From contig JABFRO010000003.1 in the NCBI GenBank assembly GCA_013141125.1, forward strand, positions 1-46,457: 46,457 bases of DNA, read 5' to 3'. Below the pieces are notes generated by a model that saw only the letters and a program-made list of their open reading frames with translations, made no database searches and was not told where the DNA came from. Origin of the DNA: Methylophilaceae bacterium. Lineage in GTDB: Bacteria > Pseudomonadota > Gammaproteobacteria > Burkholderiales > Methylophilaceae. Numbering within the stretch: the stretch's first letter is position 1; each line of letters opens with the position of its first letter. The position numbers were made by a program, and so were the translations under genes. This document shows positions 17,401 through 25,119 of this stretch, piece after piece.

Positions 17401-17513
17401 ATCATGCAGCTGTGCCGCTATTGCAACACGTGTTGCAGCAGTTGCTGAAACAGGCTGAAATACAGGTGCTGGCGCTGGATCCCTGCGTAGGCTATGAGAT
17501 AAAAGTATTGTGA
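17397..17513 (+). pseudogene. C-terminal tail of a HupK/HoxV-like protein
   Basis: A frame without start, open from 17397 to TGA 17511-17513, encodes about 35 residues ending [20 protein letters not shown] and VL. The DPCV motif close to the C-terminus resembles the [NiFe] large-subunit-like scaffold proteins HupK/HoxV, and hupK lies directly upstream of hypA in rhizobial hup clusters. Only 14 bp separate its stop from hypA. Its 5' part is replaced by IS3 debris. The assignment rests on a short tail and on position. Confidence 0.5.
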
Positions 17514-17527
17514 GATAAAGGTATTAC

Positions 17528-17869
17528 ATGCATGAAATGTCGTTGGCAGAAGGTGTGTTGCAAATCATTGAAGATGCCGCGCGCAGCCAGAAATTTAGCA
17601 GAGTTAAAACCGTTATTCTGGAAATCGGCAAACTGGGCTCGGTGGAACCCGAAGCCATGCGTTTTTGTTTTGAAGCCGTGATGCATGGTAGCATTGCCCA
17701 GGGTGCCGCGTTGGAGATTATAGAATTGCCCGGCAGCGGCTGGTGTATGCAATGTGCGATGAATGTCCCCATGGACGAAAAGTATGGCGCATGTCCGCAA
17801 TGTGGCAGTTATCAGGTGCAACCGGTGAGCGGGACGCAGATGCGGGTAAAAGAGTTGGAAGTAGAATAA
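17528..17869 (+). CDS. hypA: Hydrogenase nickel-insertion protein HypA
   Basis: 113 residues. It starts MHEMSLAEGV, whose N-terminal Met-His-Glu binds nickel in HypA. Two CxxC pairs (WCMQCAMN and GACPQCGSY, about residues 73-95) form the structural zinc site. With HypB it delivers nickel to the hydrogenase large-subunit precursor in the cytoplasm. First gene of a tight operon; hypB starts 28 bp downstream. Because upstream sequence is IS3 debris and a HupK-like tail, the original operon promoter is probably gone and transcription must start nearby or in the debris. No sigma-54 consensus is visible. Confidence 0.95.
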   Translation: MHEMSLAEGVLQIIEDAARSQKFSRVKTVILEIGKLGSVEPEAMRFCFEAVMHGSIAQGAALEIIELPGSGWCMQCAMNVPMDEKYGACPQCGSYQVQPVSGTQMRVKELEVE

Positions 17870-17897
17870 TTCCACCCAAATGGAATAAGGAAAAATC

Positions 17898-18845
17898 ATG
17901 TGTACTACATGCGGTTGTGCAACAGGTGAAGTCAAAATTGAAGGCCAGGATGAGCATCATCATGCGCATTGGCATGTGCATGAAGACGGTGCGGCGCACA
18001 GCCATGCACAAGATGGCGTAGCCAGCACAAAATACCGTCATGTGCAGGATGCGCACGAGCATATACATGGCGATCACGCACATCCTCACACGCACGACCA
18101 TTTGCATTTTGGCTTGGGCGCAGCCCATTCGCACGCCTCCGGCATGTCGCAATCCCGCATGGTGCAAATCGAGCGTGATATTCTTTCCAAAAATAATGAT
18201 TACGCGGCGCAGAACCGCACGTTTTTTGCAGGGCGCGGCATTCTGGCGCTGAATCTGGTGTCCAGCCCCGGTTCCGGCAAAACCTCGCTGCTGGTACGCA
18301 GTATTACCGAACTCAAACAAAGTATTGCGCTGGCAGTGATCGAAGGCGACCAGCAAACCACCAATGATGCCGAGCGTATCCGCGCCACGGGTGCACCCGC
18401 CATCCAGATCAACACCGGCAAAGGTTGTCATCTCGATGCCCACATGGTGCGACAGGCGCTGCCGGGGCTGGAGTTGCTGAACGAAAGTTTGCTGTTCATC
18501 GAAAATGTCGGCAATCTGGTGTGTCCGGCGGCTTTTGATTTGGGTGAGGCGTGTAAGGTGGCGATTTTGTCCACAACCGAAGGCGAGGACAAGCCGCTCA
18601 AATACCCGGATATGTTTCAGGCCGCGCGTTTGATGCTGCTCAACAAATGTGATTTGCTGCCCTATCTGGATTTTGATGTAAAGCTGGCTCTGGAAAATGC
18701 GCGCCGCGTGAATCCCGCCATTGAAGTTATCTGCGTTTCCGCCAAAACCGGCGAGGGCATGGCCGACTGGCTGGCATGGATAGCGCGGGAACGTACAGCG
18801 TTGCTGGAAAAACGGCAAGGCAATGCGTTGATTCACTATGGCTGA
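17898..18845 (+). CDS. hypB: Hydrogenase nickel incorporation GTPase HypB
   Basis: 315 residues. The N-terminus MCTTCGC is the CxxCGC high-affinity nickel site. Residues 20-79 hold about 20 histidines (metal storage/chaperone stretch). The SIMIBI GTPase domain follows, with P-loop [11 protein letters not shown] (about 122-132), the Ni/Zn site [24 protein letters not shown] and the LNKCDLLPY base-recognition motif. GTP hydrolysis drives nickel transfer from HypA/HypB to the large subunit. AAGGAAAA precedes ATG 17898. Its last 8 bases overlap hypF, implying translational coupling. Long His-rich HypB forms occur in rhizobia and Ralstonia and can store nickel. Confidence 0.96.
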   Translation: MCTTCGCATGEVKIEGQDEHHHAHWHVHEDGAAHSHAQDGVASTKYRHVQDAHEHIHGDHAHPHTHDHLHFGLGAAHSHASGMSQSRMVQIERDILSKNNDYAAQNRTFFAGRGILALNLVSSPGSGKTSLLVRSITELKQSIALAVIEGDQQTTNDAERIRATGAPAIQINTGKGCHLDAHMVRQALPGLELLNESLLFIENVGNLVCPAAFDLGEACKVAILSTTEGEDKPLKYPDMFQAARLMLLNKCDLLPYLDFDVKLALENARRVNPAIEVICVSAKTGEGMADWLAWIARERTALLEKRQGNALIHYG

Positions 18846-20013
18846 AATAATTATCGAACAGGTCATTGAACATGTGATTACCTTGCCGGAAATCGCTAAA
18901 CCGGTGCTGGCAACCGGGGCATGGTTTAAAAATACGCTTTGCGTGACTTCGGGCAAGCAAGCCTGTATTAGTTATTGCGCAGGCGATCTGGATGCGACGG
19001 AAGTCTGTCTGGCACATGAGCAAACGGCTTATGCGATGCTCGATAGTCTGGGCGAAAAGCCTGTTGCGATTGTCCATGATCTGCATCCCGATTTTCATTC
19101 CAGCCGCTTTGCCGCAAATCTTGCGGCACAATTGAACATACCGCTGATTGCGGTACAGCATCATCATGCGCATATCGCCGCGATTTGTGCCGAGCATCAA
19201 CTAACAAGCGCTGTATTAGGCTTGGCGCTGGACGGGGTTGGGTTAGGCACAGACGGCACAGCTTGGGGCGGTGAACTGTTGCGGGTTGACGGTGCGGAAT
19301 TTCAACGCCTGGGACATTTGCGCCTGCTAGCCTTGCCCGGTGGTGATCGCGCTGCGCGTGAGCCCTGGCGTATGGCGGCGGCGGCATTGCATCTTCTGGG
19401 GCGCAATGCTGAAATTGTGACGCGTTTTACGGAGCATGTCGCCGCACAAACCGTAGCCGACATGTTGCAGCGCAATTTCAACTGTCCGCGCACTTCCAGC
19501 ATGGGGCGGCTGTTTGACGCTGCCGCCGGATTGTTGGGAATCTGCCCTGTTATGGCATTTGAAGCGCAGGCTGCGATTAAGCTGGAAACCGCCGCCAGGA
19601 ATCACGGCTCGGTAGCCGCACTGGAAAATGGTTTTGTCATCGACCAGGGGGGTGTGCTGGATTTCAAACCGCTGCTGGCAATGTTGGCGGATTGCAAAGA
19701 TGTAAATTACGGTGCTGCCTTGTTTCATGCCACCGTTGCGGCTGGGCTGGCGCATTGGGTGAAACACGCCGCGCAGGCACAGGCTATCAACATAATCGCG
19801 CTGGGTGGCGGCTGTTTTTTAAACAAGGTATTGCTGCAAGCGCTGGAACCCGCGCTGCTGGCACAAGATTTAACCGTGCTCAACGCGTGTGAATTGTCAC
19901 CCGGCGACAGCGCAATTGCGCTGGGGCAAGCCTGGGTTATGCAATATCATCTTGACCAATATCAGCTTACGCAATATCAACTTGCCCCAACCCAACTAGA
20001 AAAAGGAATCTGA
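18838..20013 (+). CDS. hypF: Short HypF: Kae1-like carbamoyltransferase domain only
   Basis: 391 residues against about 750 for full-length HypF. It covers only the C-terminal Kae1-like half: metal-site [10 protein letters not shown] (about 101-110), [18 protein letters not shown] (about 130-147), [11 protein letters not shown] and LGGGCFLN. The acylphosphatase, zinc-finger and YrdC-like (carbamoyl-adenylate forming) domains are absent and no remnant lies upstream, since the start overlaps hypB. Ralstonia eutropha HypF1 is a known short form of similar size, so truncation need not mean inactivity. It helps make the CN ligands of the NiFe(CN)2CO site. The last 20 residues carry a [14 protein letters not shown] repeat. 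Confidence 0.88.
   Translation: MAEIIIEQVIEHVITLPEIAKPVLATGAWFKNTLCVTSGKQACISYCAGDLDATEVCLAHEQTAYAMLDSLGEKPVAIVHDLHPDFHSSRFAANLAAQLNIPLIAVQHHHAHIAAICAEHQLTSAVLGLALDGVGLGTDGTAWGGELLRVDGAEFQRLGHLRLLALPGGDRAAREPWRMAAAALHLLGRNAEIVTRFTEHVAAQTVADMLQRNFNCPRTSSMGRLFDAAAGLLGICPVMAFEAQAAIKLETAARNHGSVAALENGFVIDQGGVLDFKPLLAMLADCKDVNYGAALFHATVAAGLAHWVKHAAQAQAINIIALGGGCFLNKVLLQALEPALLAQDLTVLNACELSPGDSAIALGQAWVMQYHLDQYQLTQYQLAPTQLEKGI
19940..19987 (+). repeat. Three imperfect short repeats at the hypF 3' end
   Basis: The units GCAATATCATCTTGAC, CAATATCAGCTTAC and GCAATATCAACTTGCC follow each other and encode [14 protein letters not shown], a tail not seen in the conserved HypF core. It ends about 25 bp before hypC. 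Confidence 0.7.
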
Positions 20014-20014
20014 T

Positions 20015-20269
20015 ATGTGCCTGGCCATCCCTGCTCGCATTGAAGAAATTACAGGCACAGATACCGCCATCGTCAATCTTGGCGGTGTGCGCAAGGAAAT
20101 TTCGCTGGCCTTGGTGGAAGATATTGCCGTGGGCGATTACGTCATCGTGCATGTCGGTTATGCGTTGCAGAAACTGGATCAGGAAGAAGCGGAACATACG
20201 CTGGCGCTATTTGCCGAACTGGGTGAACTGGACGAATTACGTAGCGAATTGCAGAACAGCGGTGTGTGA
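20015..20269 (+). CDS. hypC: HypC/HybG/HupF-family hydrogenase assembly chaperone
   Basis: 84 residues starting MCLAIPARI, with the essential Cys2 after Met1 and the LGGVRKEISLALV motif. HypC binds HypD to carry the Fe(CN)2CO group and chaperones the large-subunit precursor. It begins one base after the hypF stop (GGAATCTGATATG, weak ribosome-binding site within hypF), so it is translated in coupling. hypD follows after 10 bp. Confidence 0.95.
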   Translation: MCLAIPARIEEITGTDTAIVNLGGVRKEISLALVEDIAVGDYVIVHVGYALQKLDQEEAEHTLALFAELGELDELRSELQNSGV

Positions 20270-20279
20270 AATTTAACTT

Positions 20280-21404
20280 ATGAAATATATAGACGAATTC
20301 CGCGACGGTGAGCTGGCAAAGACTATTTCTACCAATATTGCGATGGAAGTCTGCGCTGACAAAAATTATAACTTGATGGAGTTCTGCGGCGGACATACGC
20401 ATGCCATTTCGCGTTACGGCCTCACTGATTTGTTACCGGCGCAAATCACCCTGATCCACGGCCCCGGTTGCCCGGTGTGCGTGTTGCCGATAGGCCGTGT
20501 CGATCACGCCATCAAACTGGCGCTGGAACAGGATGTTATTCTGTGTACCTATGGCGATTGCTTGCGCGTGCCAGCTTCGAATGGTTTATCGCTGCTCAAG
20601 GCCAAGGCGCGCGGAGCGGATGTGCGCATGGTGTATTCCACTACGGATGCGCTCAAACTGGCGCAGCAGCATCCCGAAAAACAAGTCGTATTTTTTGCCA
20701 TAGGTTTCGAGACTACCACACCGCCCACTGCGGTCATCATTAAACAGGCACAAGCACTGGCCCTGAAAAATTTTTCCGTGATCTGCAATCACGTGCTGAC
20801 ACCCGCCGCCATGCACGCCATTCTTGCCAACGAGGGCGGGGCTAAACTCCACGGCTTTGTCGGCCCGGCGCATGTGTCCACGGTAATTGGCAGTCGGCCT
20901 TATGAAGTCTTTGCTTATGATTATAAAAAACCGGTAGTCATTGCCGGATTTGAGCCGCTGGACGTGATGCAGGCGATATTGATGCTGGTGCGGCAAGTCA
21001 ACGATGGCCGTGCCGAAGTCGAAAACGAATTCACCCGCGCCGTCACCCGCGAAGGCAACCTCAAAGCGCAGGCGCTGGTGGACGAAGTGTTTGAATTGCG
21101 TGACGAGTTTGAATGGCGCGGACTGGGGACTATTTCTAATAGCGCCCTGAAACTGCGTTCGGCATTTGCAGAATTTGATGCAGAACGGCGCTTCGGTCTG
21201 CAATATCAATCCGTACCCGACTACAAGGCTTGTGAATGTGGCGCGATACTACGCGGCGAAAAACGCCCACAGCAATGCAAGATTTTCGGCACGGTTTGCA
21301 CGCCGGAGAACCCGGTCGGTTCCTGCATGGTCTCGTCCGAAGGTGCATGTGCGGCGCATTACACTTATGGCCGCTTCAAGGATGTTGCCGTGATGGCAGC
21401 ATAA
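20280..21404 (+). CDS. hypD: Hydrogenase Fe-cofactor assembly protein HypD
   Basis: 374 residues. Motifs in order: MEFCGGHTHAISRYG (active Cys, about residue 38), IHGPGCPVCVLPIGR (about 60-75), FFAIGFETTTPPTA (about 140), and the C-terminal cysteines binding a [4Fe-4S] cluster (YKACECGAILRGEKRPQQC, FGTVCTPENPVGSCMVSSEG, ACAAHY). With HypC and HypE it assembles the Fe(CN)2CO unit. Full length, no lesions. It is followed by hypE after 8 bp. Confidence 0.96.
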   Translation: MKYIDEFRDGELAKTISTNIAMEVCADKNYNLMEFCGGHTHAISRYGLTDLLPAQITLIHGPGCPVCVLPIGRVDHAIKLALEQDVILCTYGDCLRVPASNGLSLLKAKARGADVRMVYSTTDALKLAQQHPEKQVVFFAIGFETTTPPTAVIIKQAQALALKNFSVICNHVLTPAAMHAILANEGGAKLHGFVGPAHVSTVIGSRPYEVFAYDYKKPVVIAGFEPLDVMQAILMLVRQVNDGRAEVENEFTRAVTREGNLKAQALVDEVFELRDEFEWRGLGTISNSALKLRSAFAEFDAERRFGLQYQSVPDYKACECGAILRGEKRPQQCKIFGTVCTPENPVGSCMVSSEGACAAHYTYGRFKDVAVMAA

Positions 21405-21412
21405 AAGCAACT

Positions 21413-22462
21413 ATGGGCGAAATTAAAGCAAGTTATGTCCGTCCGCTGGACATCAAGCATGGCCGCGTGGACATGAGCCATGGCAGTGGCGGCCGTGCCA
21501 TGGCACAATTGATCGAAGAGTTATTTACTAGCGCATTGGGTAATGAGTATCTGGGGCAGGGCGACGATGGTGCCGTGCTGCCACAGGTGCGTGGCCGGCT
21601 GGTGATGGCGACGGATAGTCACGTCGTCTCACCACTGTTTTTCCCAGGCGGTGACATTGGTTGTTTATCCGTGCACGGCACGATCAATGATGTTGCCGTC
21701 ATGGGCGCAACGCCGCTTTATCTGGCGGCTTCATTTATACTGGAAGAAGGTTTTCCACTGGCCGATCTCAAGCGCATAGTCGAAAGCATGGCCTTGGCCG
21801 CACACACGGCCGGTGTGCCTGTGGTCACGGGTGATACCAAGGTGGTGGAGCAGGGCAAGGGCGACGGCGTATTCATTACCACCACGGGCATCGGTGTGAT
21901 GCGCGACAACTTGGCACTGTCAGGCAATCTAGCTCAGGCAGGCGATAAAATTCTGCTGTCAGGCACGCTGGGCGACCACGGTATGGCGATACTTTCGCAG
22001 CGCGAAGGACTTAAATTTGATGCGCCCATAGTCTCCGACACCGCCGCATTGCATGGCCTGATTGCCTGTATGCTGGATTGTGGAGCCAGTATCAGAACCC
22101 TGCGTGACCCTACGCGCGGCGGACTGGCCACCACACTCAATGAAATCGCCAAACAATCAGGCGTGGGTATGATGCTGCACGAATCCGCTATCCCCATCAA
22201 CAAACCGGTAGAAGCCGCCTGTGAATTCCTCGGCCTCGATCCGCTGTATGTCGCCAACGAAGGCAAGCTCATCGCCATCTGCACTGCGGAAGATGCCGAG
22301 CGTCTGCTGGCTGTCATGCGCGCACATGTGCAAGGCCAACAGGCCACCATCATCGGTGAAGTGCTGGCGGATACGCATAATTTTGTGCAAATGACCACAA
22401 AAATGGGCGGTCGCCGTATTGTGGATTGGTTGACGGGCGAGCAATTGCCGCGTATTTGCTGA
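21413..22462 (+). CDS. hypE: Hydrogenase carbamoyl dehydratase HypE
   Basis: 349 residues from ATG 21413; the frame is open further upstream inside hypD, but homology begins at MGEIKASYVRPLD and DMSHGSGGRAM. It belongs to the PurM/AIR-synthase fold: GDDGAVLP, MATDSHVVSPLFFPGG, LRDPTRGGLATTLNEIA. The C-terminus PRIC carries the Cys that is carbamoylated by HypF and dehydrated to thiocyanate, the source of CN ligands. Complete, and last intact gene of the hyp operon; its stop is one base before the HoxA fragment start. Confidence 0.96.
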   Translation: MGEIKASYVRPLDIKHGRVDMSHGSGGRAMAQLIEELFTSALGNEYLGQGDDGAVLPQVRGRLVMATDSHVVSPLFFPGGDIGCLSVHGTINDVAVMGATPLYLAASFILEEGFPLADLKRIVESMALAAHTAGVPVVTGDTKVVEQGKGDGVFITTTGIGVMRDNLALSGNLAQAGDKILLSGTLGDHGMAILSQREGLKFDAPIVSDTAALHGLIACMLDCGASIRTLRDPTRGGLATTLNEIAKQSGVGMMLHESAIPINKPVEAACEFLGLDPLYVANEGKLIAICTAEDAERLLAVMRAHVQGQQATIIGEVLADTHNFVQMTTKMGGRRIVDWLTGEQLPRIC

Positions 22463-22463
22463 A

Positions 22464-22691
22464 ATGGCAACGCTGGCCAATATTCTCATCATTGACGGTG
22501 AAGTCCGTTCGCAGGAAGCTTTGCGCCGTACTTTGGCGGAAGAGTTCAATGTGCTGACCGTTTCCAGCGCGCTGGAAGGTTATGCGGTGATGGAGCGTGA
22601 AGTGGTGCAGGTGATACTGTGCGATCAGCGTATGCCAAATGGCGCTGGTATTGCTTGCCATGGAAAACTGGCTAAAGGGCACTTCTATTAA
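22464..22691 (+). pseudogene. HoxA/HupR response regulator fragment (receiver N-terminus)
   Basis: The first about 58 residues are an NtrC-type receiver domain: NILIIDGEVRSQEALRRTLA and VVQVILCDQRMP, which carries the phospho-acceptor Asp. In place of the receiver end, AAA+ and Fis domains, the sequence passes at about 22640 into unrelated coding sequence and stops at 22691. In Ralstonia eutropha hoxA lies downstream of the hyp genes and activates hydrogenase promoters. About 420 residues are missing. A receiver stub without output cannot activate transcription. Confidence 0.8.
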
Positions 22692-22864
22692 TCCACACCA
22701 TTATTGCGCCGACTACCTGGAACTTCTCCCCGCGCGATGCTGCAGGCCAACCCGGCGCACTGGAATGCGCCTTGGTCGGTGTATTGGCCGCAGGCGAAAC
22801 ACCCATTGCAGTGCAGCATGTGGTACGCTCTTTTGATCTGTGTATGGTGTGTACTGTGCATTAG
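22676..22864 (+). pseudogene. C-terminal tail of regulatory [NiFe] hydrogenase HoxC/HupV
   Basis: A start-less frame from 22676 to TAG 22862-22864 encodes APTTWNFSPRDAAGQPGALE, CALVGVLAAGETPIAVQHVV and RSFDLCMVCTVH. This is the C-terminus of the H2-sensing hydrogenase large subunit, which ends directly after DPCMVCTVH with no cleaved peptide. The Pro of DPCxxC is replaced by Leu. Everything before, about 420 residues plus the small subunit hoxB, is gone; the fragment is fused to hoxA. The residues just upstream (MENWLKGTSI in another frame) may belong to the same gene after a frameshift. Confidence 0.85.
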
Positions 22865-22885
22865 TCATTGGCAAGGATTCAAAAA

Positions 22886-23329
22886 ATGGAACGTTTTACC
22901 ATCTCGCTGGACGACAATCTGGCGGCGGAATTTGACCGATTAATACGCGAGCGCGGCTATCAGAATCGCTCCGAAGCGGTGCGCGACATGTTGCGTGACC
23001 GGCTGGAAGCACTGCGCGTGGAGGAGGCGCAAACGGCATTTTGCGTGGCGAATTTATCCTATGTCTACAATCATCACGAGCGTGATCTGGCAGAACGGCT
23101 GACTGAAATTCAACATCAGCATCACGATCTGGTAGTGGCCTCCACCCATGTGCATCTGGATCATGAAAACTGTCTGGAAACCCTGATTCTGCGCGGGAAA
23201 ACACTGGCAGTACGCAATTTTTCCGATGCTGTATCAGCGCAGTGCGGCGTGCGCCATGGCTTGCTGAATCTGGTGCCTGTGGATATGGAAAATCTGCACA
23301 CGCATGTGCATAGCCATCCCAAAACCTGA
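22886..23329 (+). CDS. nikR: Nickel-responsive regulator NikR
   Basis: 147 residues from ATG 22886, chosen over the in-frame ATG 22868 because AAGGA precedes it and NikR starts MERFTISLDD. The ribbon-helix-helix DNA-binding domain (1-50) is followed by the ACT-like metal domain. The four nickel ligands of E. coli NikR (H76, H87, H89, C95) correspond to H77, H88, H90 and C96 in EIQHQHHD and STHVHLDHENC. It represses nickel uptake genes when nickel is sufficient. Intact between two decayed H2-sensor genes. A likely target is the nickel permease about 2.6 kb downstream. Confidence 0.95.
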   Translation: MERFTISLDDNLAAEFDRLIRERGYQNRSEAVRDMLRDRLEALRVEEAQTAFCVANLSYVYNHHERDLAERLTEIQHQHHDLVVASTHVHLDHENCLETLILRGKTLAVRNFSDAVSAQCGVRHGLLNLVPVDMENLHTHVHSHPKT

Positions 23330-23338
23330 TACAACTCA

Positions 23339-24178
23339 ATGAGTACGGCCAACGCATCATCATTTGAAAGCTTGGCAAAAGCGTCGGCGTTGAATTTCAC
23401 GCCACGTCTGTCAAAACGGGGCAAATTGCTGGGTGCGGTCATCATCGGGCGACCGGTGGGTGAGCTGCGACGCGCTTACCATGCCTTGCACCAAGCACAC
23501 GACCAGCTTAAACGTACCCAGCAGCAATTGTTGCAATCGGAAAAAATGGCCTCATTGGGGCGCTTGGTAGCGGCGTGGCGCACGAGCTGAATAATCCGAT
23601 CAGCTTTGTGCTGGGCAATGTACATGCCATGCAGCGTTACGCGACGCGTCTCAAGTGTTTTTCTGCCGCTGACCGCTGCGAGAACGTGGAATTCAAACTG
23701 ACCGAAATCATTCAGCGTTCCGTACTTTGGGTAACGCGCGCCACACCGCCTACGTTTCAAGTAGATATGCAATTACCCGAAGTGTTGCCAGCCATAGGTT
23801 CACCCGGTCAAATGCAGCAGGTGAATATCAATCTGGTGCAAAACGCGGTCGATGCCACGGAAAACCAATTGGCACCGGCGCTAACTATTCAGGCCTGGAT
23901 AGAAAACTGCGAAATTAAGAAAAGCAGCAAAATTGTGGTAGTTTTTTCATGATAATGGCGCTGGCATTTCTGCCGAGGCACTGGACAAGGTTTTTGATCC
24001 TTTCTACACCACCAAAGCGCTAGGCAAAGGCACCGGATTGGGTTTATCCATTAGTTTCGGCATTATCGAAAATCATGGCGGACAACTTACAGCAAAAAAC
24101 GTGGCGGAAGGCGGTGCAAAATTTAAATTAAGCCTGCCAGCGGCGCATGAGGCTGATTCCAGTAAAAATCGCCGCTGA
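23339..24178 (+). pseudogene. HoxJ/HupT-type H2-sensing histidine kinase, decayed
   Basis: Three frames together give an almost recognisable kinase. It opens in the tail of a PAS domain (GAVIIGRPVGELRRAYHALH) followed by QLLQSEKMASLGRLVA. A missing G near 23574 breaks the frame before VAHELNNPISFVLGNVHAMQ, the phospho-accepting H-box. The linker between RYATRLK and FSAADRCENVEFKLTEI is shorter than in HoxJ, indicating a deletion. An extra T in the T-run at 23942-23947 breaks the frame again before HDNGAGIS; FDPFYTTKALGKGTGLGLSI then completes the ATPase to TGA 24176. Most of the PAS input domain is missing. It would have worked with HoxA and HoxBC. Confidence 0.85.
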
Positions 24179-24204
24179 GAACTGCGTCCTTACACCTGAT
24201 TTTC

Positions 24205-25119
24205 TCACGATGCTGGTCGTGCTATTTCGATCTGACACCGCACCGCTTCCGCACTGGAATGAAATGCCTGTGCTTCCGTTTCATTTAGCCGGGGATGTAG
24301 TATGCGTTCAATTCCGCCTCGTCCTACCACTGCCGGCAAACTCAGGCAAACATCGTTCACTCCAAGAAATCCGTCCACAGCCACACTCACCGGCAAGGTG
24401 TGTTTGGTGTCCAGGGCGATGGCTTCGAGTATGGAGGTCACAGAGAGGGCGATGCCGTAGTTGGTGTGGCCTTTCTTTTTGAAAATCTCCAGCCCGGCCT
24501 GAACGACTTGCGTAATCAATTCACGTCGCTCGGGGGTATCTTCAATATCTTCACCGCCTGCGCTTGCACAACTCATGGCCGCAAATTGTGAACCGCCGTG
24601 TTCGCCCAGAATGTAGGCGCGCAGATCGTTAGCATGAATACCCAGCTCCAATGACAGTTCATGGCGCAAGCGAGCCGAATCAATCAATGTTCCGCTACCG
24701 AGCACGCGATGCGCGGGAAATCCCGTAAATTCAATGGCATAGTGCGTCAGGACATCCACTGGATTCGACACCATGACAAAAATAGCCGCGGGCGAAAGCA
24801 TCGCCAAAGGGGGTAGTAATTCTTGCATCAATCTTACATTACTCGGCCCTTGTGCTACTCGGTCAGCCATCGTCGGCGGGGTGGGAATCGATGCACAAAC
24901 GGCGATAATGTCCGAGCCTGCGGTATCCTTGACTGTACCGGCAACCATGCGGGTGGGGACTTCGACAAATGATTGGGCATGAGCCATATCCAAGGCATCA
25001 CCAAGCGTTACTTCGCGGTTCCGGCCAACCAGAACCAACTCACTGACAAAACCTCTTTGAGACAGAGCAAAGGCCAAGGTGGAGCCAACCTTACCCGCGC
25101 CTACTACAGAAATTTTCAT
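24205..25119 (-). CDS. Lactate/malate dehydrogenase family protein
   Basis: 304 residues from ATG 25119, preceded by AGGAGA; an in-frame ATG at 25182 gives a non-conserved extension. The N-terminus MKISVVGAGKVGSTLAFALS is the Rossmann GxGxxG. The catalytic set is present: SNPVDVLTHYA, LIDSARLR (Asp/Arg) and the active-site His in YILGEHGGSQFAA. Two points are unusual. The NAD-binding Asp after strand 2 is replaced, reading LVLVGRN, which may relax coenzyme choice toward NADP. The substrate loop (IPTPPTMADR) lacks the usual Q/R discriminator context, so lactate versus malate cannot be decided. It converges on the HoxJ remnant and is divergent from the nickel permease gene. Confidence 0.8.
   Translation of the reverse strand: MKISVVGAGKVGSTLAFALSQRGFVSELVLVGRNREVTLGDALDMAHAQSFVEVPTRMVAGTVKDTAGSDIIAVCASIPTPPTMADRVAQGPSNVRLMQELLPPLAMLSPAAIFVMVSNPVDVLTHYAIEFTGFPAHRVLGSGTLIDSARLRHELSLELGIHANDLRAYILGEHGGSQFAAMSCASAGGEDIEDTPERRELITQVVQAGLEIFKKKGHTNYGIALSVTSILEAIALDTKHTLPVSVAVDGFLGVNDVCLSLPAVVGRGGIERILHPRLNETEAQAFHSSAEAVRCQIEIARPAS

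Noticed and set aside
17400-17527. Sigma-54 promoter upstream of hypA
   Set aside because: Hup/hyp operons often use sigma-54, but I find no TGGCAC-N5-TTGC match here.
17718-18956. A 412-codon open frame on the minus strand opposite hypA/hypB
   Set aside because: It is the antisense of the His-rich hypB and hypA; the sense proteins have all family motifs, and the antisense product has none.
22639-22943. Overlapping plus-strand open frames after the HoxA fragment
   Set aside because: They are shifted frames over the HoxC/HupV tail, which is the frame with recognisable motifs.
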